A stretch of 64,000 nt of DNA from an uncultured Prevotella sp. (lineage in GTDB: Bacteria; Bacteroidota; Bacteroidia; Bacteroidales; Bacteroidaceae), in contig UQTI01000003.1 in NCBI GenBank assembly GCA_900543975.1, forward strand, positions 6,551 through 70,550, given 5' to 3'. Numbering within the stretch: the first letter of the stretch is position 1; each line of letters opens with the position of its first letter. The notes beneath the pieces are model-generated. The model had not been told where the DNA came from. It made no database searches and saw only the letters and a list, made by a program, of their open reading frames with translations. Shown here piece by piece: positions 57,872 through 64,000 of the stretch. Both the position numbers and the translations under genes were made by a program.

Positions 57872-59434
57872 ATGAAAGGTTTTGTTCAAGCTTTAAAACT
57901 CGTCGGGATCTATTTCCTGATGTATGCTGTGTTTGTGGGGCTTTCTGCCCTTGTGATTCCACAGGACTGGATGCAGGGCAAGGGTAAGGTGACAGTGCCG
58001 CAGGTAGATGATGCCACGCCACGGGACGCGTCTACCGTCATGCCCACCGCCACGCTGTGGTTGTCGGGTGACAACCCCTATTCGAGTGGTGCTCCCAAGT
58101 GCATCGACGGCACGATGTATGTCTATGCCGACCGCGACATAGCACTATATGTTAACAGTGGCAAAGACGGTGTGTCAGGTGATGGCTCTGTAGTGGTGGT
58201 CTACGTCCTGACCGAGGCGCAGGGTAAGAAGGTGTTGACGCCTGTGGCATGTTGTGTGCGCAACGCCGCCGACGGTACGATGGGCTTTACCGCCAATCCG
58301 CCTCGTCGCACCGCGCTCTACTTCGACGGCTACAACTCCGACAAGGTGTATGAGTTTAGTGCAGGTGTTATGACCGAATATGCTGACATGCGTGCCGTAG
58401 ACAACCGTCCGTGCGACCTCGTCGGCGACAGCCAACTGGCTGCTGCCGCCCATTATGTCACACCAGACGCCGGCAAGGAGCGTGAGACGCAGCAGCTGGC
58501 TCAGCAGCAGGCGCAGCGTCAGCACAGCAATGCCGTCTCGCGCTATGGCACCCCCGTGCTCATTGGCATGGCGATTCTTGTCGCCGTCATGTTGGTCATC
58601 TTCTTTGCTTTGAAGGAAAGTATCGACGACGCCGAGTGCGACATACGTCACGCCCCCGTGCTCTACGACACGTCCGACGACGGCAGCCAGATGGCCATCA
58701 GCCCCAACATGCCTGCCCTCCCGTCGTGGTTTGCGACGGCACAGTTTGCTGCCCTTGCCGTCGTGGGTGTCGAGGTAGTGGTGTTTGCCGTCCCCTCGTT
58801 TGCGGAGGTGGTGCTGGCAAGTGGTTTCTCCAACGTGCTCTATGGCATCGGCTTCGTGGTGCTTGCCCTCGCGCTGATGCTGTTACAGTTCGGCGTGTTT
58901 GACCATCTTTATGCGCGCATAGGCCTGGCAGAGGGCTGTGGCGACGACGACGACGGCTTGCTTGCCACGCTCGTACACTTGGGTGCTGTGGTGTTTTTCA
59001 ACTTCATGGGCTTTGCCTTTGCCCTCGGCGGCCCCAATGTGTTGCCTTTGCTGTTTGCCAACCTGTGCTTGGCGGTGCCCACCACCGTCAAAGACTGGCG
59101 CCGCTCTCATGGCCGCACCCCCATGCACTGGCTTCAGCTGTTCAACCAGGCGTTCATGTGGATGTCGATGGGTGTTCTGTTAGCTGCCTGGCTGGTGTGC
59201 CAAATGTTCATCAAACTGCTGGAAATGAAGAACGCTTCAGATAAGGCAGAGGACCAGGCTGCAGCGCGTCGACGCCAAGAGGAGGGCAACTCCTTCATCG
59301 TGAGCGACGGCAATGGCGGCACCTTGACCATGAACCGCATTGGCGACACTGACGATTTCGCTTGCTCCGACGGTCATACCTACACGCGCTCCGGTGGCAG
59401 TAGCGGCTATTATGGCGACTACGAAAAGAGATAG
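57872..59434 (+). CDS. Membrane protein of unknown function
   Basis: 520 residues from MKGFVQALKLVG; an ATG at 57827 adds 15 basic residues within the repeat region. An N-terminal helix (YFLMYAVFVGLSALVI) is followed by about 190 residues outside the membrane, a second helix (LIGMAILVAVMLVIFFAL), then about five helices (57872 + 850 bp onward, e.g. LYGIGFVVLALALMLLQFGV). The C-terminal 60 residues are charged and end with FIVSDGNGGTLTMNR and a Gly/Tyr-rich tail. No conserved domain is recognised. It precedes the DUF3943 gene by 87 bp, with its own -7 box for the latter. Confidence 0.75.
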   Translation: MKGFVQALKLVGIYFLMYAVFVGLSALVIPQDWMQGKGKVTVPQVDDATPRDASTVMPTATLWLSGDNPYSSGAPKCIDGTMYVYADRDIALYVNSGKDGVSGDGSVVVVYVLTEAQGKKVLTPVACCVRNAADGTMGFTANPPRRTALYFDGYNSDKVYEFSAGVMTEYADMRAVDNRPCDLVGDSQLAAAAHYVTPDAGKERETQQLAQQQAQRQHSNAVSRYGTPVLIGMAILVAVMLVIFFALKESIDDAECDIRHAPVLYDTSDDGSQMAISPNMPALPSWFATAQFAALAVVGVEVVVFAVPSFAEVVLASGFSNVLYGIGFVVLALALMLLQFGVFDHLYARIGLAEGCGDDDDGLLATLVHLGAVVFFNFMGFAFALGGPNVLPLLFANLCLAVPTTVKDWRRSHGRTPMHWLQLFNQAFMWMSMGVLLAAWLVCQMFIKLLEMKNASDKAEDQAAARRRQEEGNSFIVSDGNGGTLTMNRIGDTDDFACSDGHTYTRSGGSSGYYGDYEKR

Positions 59435-59491
59435 TGACCTTGTAGAAGGGCTTTTTAGGCATAAGATGTGGCCGAGTGTGCATAATTTTAT

Positions 59492-59499
59492 TACCTTTG
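59492..59499 (+). promoter_or_regulatory. -7 box candidate for the LA_2272/DUF3943 gene
   Basis: TACCTTTG, 22 bp upstream of the ATG at 59522, giving a very short leader. GTGG occupies the -33 position. Confidence 0.4.
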
Positions 59500-59521
59500 T
59501 AACGAAATAAGAAATAAATTT

Positions 59522-62074
59522 ATGCACATCTTGTCCACATCTTTTAAGTTTGCAACCTCACTGCTTATCCTTGCCACAGCGGTTACGACAAGCGTGTGGG
59601 GGCAGACGGTTCATGCCGACAGCATACATGCTGACAATATTCAATCAGACAGCATGTCCCCAGACAGCATATCCCCAGACAGCGCTCGCCACACGCCGCG
59701 TTACACCAACATAGGCATAAGTGCTAGTCGCACAACGGCCGACGGTCACCGCGTGAAGACCTTCAACCTCGGACTGCTGGCTGCTGCCGACACGCTCAGT
59801 GGCTTTCAGCTCTCGCTCATCAGCGGTGCGGGCAAGATGTGTGGTGTGCAGACGGGTGCCGTGCAGACCGTGGCGCGTGAGATGAAAGGTGTGCAACTGT
59901 CAGCATTGAACAACATTGCGGGCAACAACATGCGCGGCTTGCAGCTTGGCGGCGTGAGCAACATGGCAGGAAGCGTGGAGCGCGGCCTGCAGGTGTCGCC
60001 GCTGCTCAACCTCTCCACGGGCGTCATGCGCGGCTTGCAGATAGGGTCTTACAACTATGCCGACTCGCTGCGCGGCCTGCAGCTCGGCGTCATAAACATT
60101 GCCGTGACCCATCCGCGCGGCGTGCAGATGGGGCTTGTCAACTATACCGCCGACACGGGCGGACGAAAGATCGGTCTTGTCAACATCAACCCCTCTACAC
60201 GCATCGACATCCTTGCCTTCGGCGGCAACACGTCGAAGCTCAACACTGCCGTGCGCTTCTCCAACCGCTCGACCTACAGCATGATCGGCGTGGGAACCCA
60301 TTATATGGGCTTGGACAAGAAGTTTTCGGGTGCCCTGTCCTACCGTCTCGGACAGTATGTGTGGCTCACGCCCCACTGGACGCTTGGCGCCGACCTCGGC
60401 TTCAGTCATATAGAGACCTTTGCCGAGCGCTCGTCAGACCGTCCGCGCCGTCTCTATTCGCTACAGGCGCATCTCAACACCGAGTGGCGTTTCTGCAAGT
60501 CGGTGGGCGCGTTCGCCTCTGTGGGCTACGGAAACACGCGCCATTATGGCTCTGGCCGCCTCTATGAGGAGAAACTCATCTTGCAGGCAGGTCTCGCCTT
60601 TACCTGGCCCCGCGCCACGCAGCAACCGTTTGCCTTGCGCCATTCTGTCCTTGACAACGCCCTCTCTCAGGGCGACCCTTACACGCTGTCTGCCGACTCG
60701 TGCTTCGCCCTTGCCCCTCGTCGCCGTCCGTGGCTCGCAGCTGTTGAGGCGGCGGGCATAAACGCCATGGTGTTCAGCTACGACCGCTGGATTGCCAACG
60801 CCTCCTATTCGCGCATATCGCTCCACACCATACGCCATAACTTCAAGACGGGCTTTGTGTGGGATAACGACCCCTTCTCCACAAACCTCTTCGCCCATCC
60901 CTACCACGGCAACCTCTATTTCAACTCGGCGCGTAGCAACGGCATGTCCTTCTGGCAGTCGGTGCCTTATGCCGTATGTGGCAGCCTGATGTGGGAGCTT
61001 TTGGGCGAGAACGAGCCGCCGGCCATCAACGATGTGTTTGCCACCGCCCTCGGCGGAACGTGCATCGGCGAGATGACGAACCGCGTGTCGCACCTGTTTC
61101 TCGACGACAGCAAGCGCGGCATGTCGCGCTTCGTGCGCGAGGCGCTGGCCTTTGCCGTGAACCCCATTCAGGGCTTCAACCGCATTGTCAGGGGCGAAGC
61201 CTGGAGGGTGCGCTCATCGCATAACCTCTACCACGACTATCAGTCTGTCCCTGTGCGCTTCACCCTGGGCGTCGGCACACGCTATCTTGCCGACGACGGT
61301 GCCCTGTTCCGCGGCGAGATGGCCCCTTGTCTGGAGCTTGGCATGGAATATGGCGACGCTTACAACGAGCGCACAAACTGCCCGTATGACTATTTCACGG
61401 CGCATCTCGACATCGGCCTCACCTCTAACCAACCCACCATGTCGGGCGCACACCTCTTGGGCCGTCTGTGGGCAGCCCCCGTCTATGTGGGCCGGTCCGT
61501 GGAGGCACGCTTCGGCATATTCCAACATTTCAACTATTTCGATTCAAAGGAGGTAAAAGACGGGTCTGGCACCGTGCCTTACCGCATCTCCGAGGCTGTG
61601 GGCCTGGGTCCCGGCATCATGGCGCGGTTTGAGCCGCAAGGCAGTCTGGAGAGTGTGGAGCAGAGCGTCTACGCCAGTGTGATAGTGCTTGGAGGCTCTA
61701 AGAGCGACTATTATAACGTGATCGACCGCGACTATAACATGGGCAGCGGCTACAGCATGAAGACGCGCACAAGGGTGCTCTTCCGTCGCGCCGGCTTCTT
61801 CGCCCTCAACTTCGACTATTATCGCATCTTCACATGGAAGGGCATCGAGAACATCGACACCTCCGACCGCGAGCCGCTCTACTATAACGTGCAGGGCGAC
61901 AAGAGCAACGCTGAGCTGGTGGTGCTCAACCCCGTGTTCTTCTTTAACGTCTCTCGCCATTGTGGTGTGGAGCTTGCCACCAACTATTATCTTCGCCACA
62001 CCCGCTATGTCTACCATGACAACGTGCGTGCCAACACCTTCGACTTTAAGGTGGGGGTGAAATGGGTTATTTAA
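59522..62074 (+). CDS. LA_2272-repeat and DUF3943 outer-membrane protein
   Basis: 850 residues. A signal peptide (LILATAVTTSVWGQ) is followed by a short Asp/Ser linker with DSISPDSA repeats. Residues about 60-260 hold GLQLGGVSN / GLQVSPLLN / GLQLGVIN / GVQMGLVN repeats every 20-25 residues, the LA_2272 surface-repeat pattern, which forms barrel-like strands. From about 400, the DUF3943 region has RHNFKTGFVWDNDPFSTN, FAHPYHGNLYFNSARSNG, GEMTNRVSHLFLDDSKRG and NPIQGFNRIV. The rest has aromatic beta strands, so an outer-membrane barrel is likely. Function unknown. The 3' tract follows the TAA at once. Confidence 0.85.
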   Translation: MHILSTSFKFATSLLILATAVTTSVWGQTVHADSIHADNIQSDSMSPDSISPDSARHTPRYTNIGISASRTTADGHRVKTFNLGLLAAADTLSGFQLSLISGAGKMCGVQTGAVQTVAREMKGVQLSALNNIAGNNMRGLQLGGVSNMAGSVERGLQVSPLLNLSTGVMRGLQIGSYNYADSLRGLQLGVINIAVTHPRGVQMGLVNYTADTGGRKIGLVNINPSTRIDILAFGGNTSKLNTAVRFSNRSTYSMIGVGTHYMGLDKKFSGALSYRLGQYVWLTPHWTLGADLGFSHIETFAERSSDRPRRLYSLQAHLNTEWRFCKSVGAFASVGYGNTRHYGSGRLYEEKLILQAGLAFTWPRATQQPFALRHSVLDNALSQGDPYTLSADSCFALAPRRRPWLAAVEAAGINAMVFSYDRWIANASYSRISLHTIRHNFKTGFVWDNDPFSTNLFAHPYHGNLYFNSARSNGMSFWQSVPYAVCGSLMWELLGENEPPAINDVFATALGGTCIGEMTNRVSHLFLDDSKRGMSRFVREALAFAVNPIQGFNRIVRGEAWRVRSSHNLYHDYQSVPVRFTLGVGTRYLADDGALFRGEMAPCLELGMEYGDAYNERTNCPYDYFTAHLDIGLTSNQPTMSGAHLLGRLWAAPVYVGRSVEARFGIFQHFNYFDSKEVKDGSGTVPYRISEAVGLGPGIMARFEPQGSLESVEQSVYASVIVLGGSKSDYYNVIDRDYNMGSGYSMKTRTRVLFRRAGFFALNFDYYRIFTWKGIENIDTSDREPLYYNVQGDKSNAELVVLNPVFFFNVSRHCGVELATNYYLRHTRYVYHDNVRANTFDFKVGVKWVI

Positions 62075-62378
62075 AGGAAAAGGGAAAAACGAAAAGTGAA
62101 AAATCCTATAGCCTTTTTAAAAGGTAAAAAAAAGGCTGACGCCGCATTTAAAGGAAAAGGGGAAAACGAAAAGTGAAAAATCTTTTTAAAGGTAAAAAGG
62201 GCTTTTAAAGGTAAAAAGGTAAAAAAAAGCTGGCGCCGTTGGAAGGGGGTAAAGGTAAAAAGGTAAAAAAGGGGCTTTGCCCCTTAAAGATTAATCTATG
62301 GCTTGCTCTTATGGGTCTAAGCCATATAAGCCTTTACCAACGGCGTTAGCCCTTTTTTACCTTTTTACTTTTTTACCT
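62075..62378. repeat. Convergent gap with mirrored 3' tracts
   Basis: From the plus gene's stop: AAAGGAAAAGGGAAAAACGA, GGTAAAAAAAAGGCTGACGC and two further copies. From the minus gene's stop: AAAGGTAAAAAAGTAAAAA then GGGCTAACGCCGTTGG. Each gene has its own sense-oriented tract. A small hairpin GGGGCTTTGCCCC lies in the middle (62270-62283). Confidence 0.9.
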
Positions 62379-63485
62379 TTAAATGAGCCAAAAGATGCCC
62401 TCAGGCCCTTCGTTGAACAACAGGTCGAGGACGCTGAGGTTGGGAAGGAAGCCATGACGCTGAGCACGAACCTGATAATAAGGACGAGCCTCAAACTCGG
62501 TATCAGGCAGCGGATGCTTGGGACGTATGGCATCGCGATAATCTACAAATAAAGAGCATGCCGATGAAGAACCTAAGCTTTCAGCGGCTCCATCTAAGCT
62601 ATTAGCTCCTCCTAAGCCTTTAACAGCTCCTCCAAAGCTTGTGGCAGCTCCATCTAAGCCTCCGCCACCGCAGATGGTCTCATCGGCATCTATATAATGG
62701 TCTGAGAGCGTCAGGTCGGGACGCACGTCGAGCAGGGAGCAGAGGGTGTGGGTGATGTCGAGGTTGAAGTCGAGGAGATATTTCCAGCGATGCTCTTCAA
62801 AGAAGGGTCTTATGTCGTCGGCATAATATTCGAAGAAAGGGGTCTCGCCATACGCCGACACGAGAGCCTGCCAGTGGAGATGACGCCAGTTGCCGTGGTC
62901 GGAGATGCGTATGTCGCGCATGGCACATTTCATGCCGTCATAACGCTCTATAGGCACGGTGAGGGTCTGCGGACCATTGGCCGAGACAATGACGCAACGG
63001 TTGCGGTAGGTCTGCTTGACAAAGTTGTCGTGCTGCTCTATGATGCAACGGTGACGGTTGAGCTTCTGATACCATTGAACGGGGCCGAAATAGGTGGTGG
63101 AAAGTAAAGCCCCTCCCCCTCGCCGCGCTTCGCGCGGCTCACCCCTCCCCTTAGGGCGGGGAGTGATATGCTTGGGCTGGTCAGTTCTTTTTGCTTGAGA
63201 AAGGGATATTATTTCGGTTTCGCTAACTTCTTTCATCTCTTTACCTTCTTTCATCTCGTTACCTTCTTTTATCTTGTTACCTTCTTTTATCTTGTTACCT
63301 TCTTTTATCTCGTTACCTTTTATAGCCTCGCTTCTTTTTTCAGCCTCTCTGCCTTTTGCAACCTCGCTCTTTTTTGAAGCTTCGCAAGCTTTAAAATCTT
63401 CACCGCCTGTTGGGGTGCGGTCTTTCGAATCGGAGGTAAAATCGGGAGATTTGGAGGAGAAAAAATGGGGGGAGTTATTTGACAT
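62379..63485 (-). CDS. WbqC-family protein with a long repeat-encoded N-terminus
   Basis: 368 residues from the ATG at 63485, but the family core starts only at LLSTTYFGPVQWYQKLNR (about residue 127, near 63107). Core landmarks follow: NRCVIVSANGPQTLTVPIER, RDIRISDHGNWRHLHWQAL and SAYGETPFFEYYADDI. WbqC proteins occur in polysaccharide loci and next to lepB in Bacteroidales; reaction unknown. Residues about 58-88 are hexapeptides EGNKIK and EGNEMK from an 18-bp array, residues about 108-125 derive from the 65-bp palindromic repeat, and residues about 268-305 (GGGGLDGAATSFGG...) come from another array. Confidence 0.8.
   Translation of the reverse strand: MSNNSPHFFSSKSPDFTSDSKDRTPTGGEDFKACEASKKSEVAKGREAEKRSEAIKGNEIKEGNKIKEGNKIKEGNEMKEGKEMKEVSETEIISLSQAKRTDQPKHITPRPKGRGEPREARRGGGALLSTTYFGPVQWYQKLNRHRCIIEQHDNFVKQTYRNRCVIVSANGPQTLTVPIERYDGMKCAMRDIRISDHGNWRHLHWQALVSAYGETPFFEYYADDIRPFFEEHRWKYLLDFNLDITHTLCSLLDVRPDLTLSDHYIDADETICGGGGLDGAATSFGGAVKGLGGANSLDGAAESLGSSSACSLFVDYRDAIRPKHPLPDTEFEARPYYQVRAQRHGFLPNLSVLDLLFNEGPEGIFWLI
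62575..62670. repeat. 21-24-bp array inside the WbqC-family coding region
   Basis: GCTCCATCTAAGCTATTAGC and related GCTCCTCCTAAGCC units repeat about four times. On the minus strand they encode Gly/Ala/Leu-rich units (LDGAATSFGG, LGGANSLDGA). Confidence 0.8.
63109..63172. repeat. Copy 3 of the 65-bp palindromic dispersed repeat, inside the WbqC-family frame
   Basis: GCCCCTCCCCCTCGCC, the hairpin CGCGCTTCGCGCG and CCCCTCCCCTTAGGG with GAGTGATATGCTT. Translated on the minus strand as HITPRPKGRGEPREARRGGG, immediately before the canonical WbqC start. Confidence 0.9.
63232..63330. repeat. 18-bp in-frame array, about 5 copies
   Basis: TTACCTTCTTTTATCTTG units every 18 bp with changes. On the minus strand they encode KEGNKI hexapeptides. 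Confidence 0.9.
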
Positions 63486-63820
63486 TTTGCTAAGTTTTGT
63501 GTTAATTTTCTGACACTAATTGTTAACGGTTCTTAAAAATTACCCTGGTTTGTCATATGGGCTTAATGAGGCCCTCAAATGGGCTTAATGAGGACGTCAA
63601 AGAGGCTTAATGGGAACGCCATTAAGCCTCTTTCAAAGTGTCATTAAGGCACCCTTTTTTCTTACTATTTGATTTTCCCTTTTTTCGAGGTTTTGAACCC
63701 GCTTTTTTAAGGTTTTAGAATCTCTCTTTCAAGATTGCAAAAGCCCCTTTTTTCAAGATTTCAAAGCTTCTCTTTCAAGATTTCAAAGCCCCTCTTTAAA
63801 AGATAAAAAACAGCTGAATC
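63486..63820. repeat. Gap with two tandem arrays upstream of the WbqC-family gene
   Basis: 63545-63650: GGGCTTAATGAGG and ACGTCAAAGAGGC units, the second cluster of the family also at 32606-32706. 63727-63800: TTTCAAGATTTCAAAGCCCC, 21/22 bp, about 3 copies, ending 20 bp before the signal peptidase stop. No gene. Confidence 0.75.
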
Positions 63821-64000
63821 TTATTTTATGTTGTCCACGAACCTGAAGAGACGGTTCCAGCGAATGCCGGAGAAGCCGTTGTGGTCGGGGTCGTGGCTCC
63901 ACCAGATGAAGATCGGCTTGCCCACGATGTGGTCCTCGGGCACGAAGCCCCAGTAGCGCGAGTCGAGCGAGTTGTGGCGGTTGTCGCCCATCATCCAGTA
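63821..64000 (-). CDS. lepB: Signal peptidase I, C-terminal part (N-terminal part beyond the window edge)
   Basis: The last 59 residues and TAA of a gene entering from the right. The peptide begins YWMMGDNRHNSLDSRYWGF, the conserved box with GDN-xx-SxDSR of the type I signal peptidase, and continues PEDHIVGKPIFIWW, then a short variable end (RWNRLFRFVDNIK). The catalytic Ser and Lys lie outside the window. It sits upstream of the WbqC-family gene, an arrangement familiar from Bacteroidales. Confidence 0.93.
   Translation of the reverse strand, partial: YWMMGDNRHNSLDSRYWGFVPEDHIVGKPIFIWWSHDPDHNGFSGIRWNRLFRFVDNIK

Noticed and set aside
569..63800. Tandem arrays as possible CRISPR arrays
   Set aside because: Units follow each other directly with no unique spacers, and no cas gene is present.
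1..64000. tRNA or rRNA genes
   Set aside because: No TTCRANNC-type arms with matching acceptor stems and no rRNA-like stretches were noticed by eye; a covariance search would be needed to exclude them.

Overview
The window looks like chromosomal DNA of a Prevotella-like member of the Bacteroidales. The evidence is the long flavodoxin-type IspG, a DUF4294 protein, a GH3-family acyl-adenylate enzyme, DUF4143 ATPases, an HU protein of the Bacteroidales HU-HIG type followed by smalltalk-like micropeptides, a b-type fumarate reductase operon, a secreted protein with a type IX secretion-like tail, and promoters of the Bacteroidetes type (TTTG-N19-TANNTTTG). No rRNA, tRNA or CRISPR array was recognised. 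The species is not established.

Layout. 1-9.4 kb: two DUF4143 ATPases (one cut by the left edge), a TonB-dependent-receptor-like barrel and a 1440-residue secreted multidomain protein. 10-12 kb: lgt and ychF. 12-14.3 kb: HU protein, two overlapping micropeptide genes and a periplasmic glycerophosphodiesterase. 14.4-21.4 kb: ispG, purE, a PAP2-like membrane protein, rpoN and cysS. 21.5-30.3 kb: a GtrB-like glycosyltransferase, a U32 protease and five envelope or lipid genes. 30.6-33.5 kb: accessory-looking genes (M15 peptidase, RteC-like protein, lipoprotein) around a 0.9 kb gene-poor gap. 33.7-37.5 kb: glycosyltransferase, O-methyltransferase, aroQ, xerD-type recombinase. 37.5-39.7 kb: gap with a candidate small RNA, split LysO exporter genes and a nested MITE-like palindrome. 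39.7-51.7 kb: acid phosphatase, polA, prenyl synthase, deoC, mazG, dtd, uvrC, apt, mnmG. 52-62 kb, plus strand: frdCAB, a SusE/F-like protein, a membrane protein of unknown function and an LA_2272/DUF3943 protein. 62.4-64 kb: a WbqC-family gene and the 3' end of a signal peptidase gene.

Most genes are housekeeping. The unusual part is what frames them. (1) Short tandem arrays, each with its own unit of about 13-79 bp, sit in the 5' flank of many genes; a few run into reading frames. This holds for plus-strand genes too, so it is not only a result of the long minus-strand runs. (2) A purine-rich dispersed tract (AAAGGTAAAAAAGTAAAAAGG-like and GGGAAAAGTGAAAAACGAA-like) begins at or within about 30 bp of the stop codon of about ten genes, always in sense orientation, and sometimes supplies the last codons and the stop. 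(3) A roughly 65-bp palindromic repeat sits exactly at the canonical N-terminus of two unrelated genes and gives them long N-terminal extensions. (4) Long inverted-repeat elements fill several 3' gaps, and one palindrome carries a 192-bp MITE-like insertion with TA target bases. (5) A gap near 37.8 kb holds a near-ideal promoter, a hairpin and a terminator with no gene, a good small-RNA candidate.

Functional links: ychF-lgt, purE-ispG, dtd-mazG, frdCAB and the two LysO halves look like operons from spacing or overlap. frdCAB fits fumarate respiration in an anaerobe. Most other genes appear to be separate units with their own leaders.
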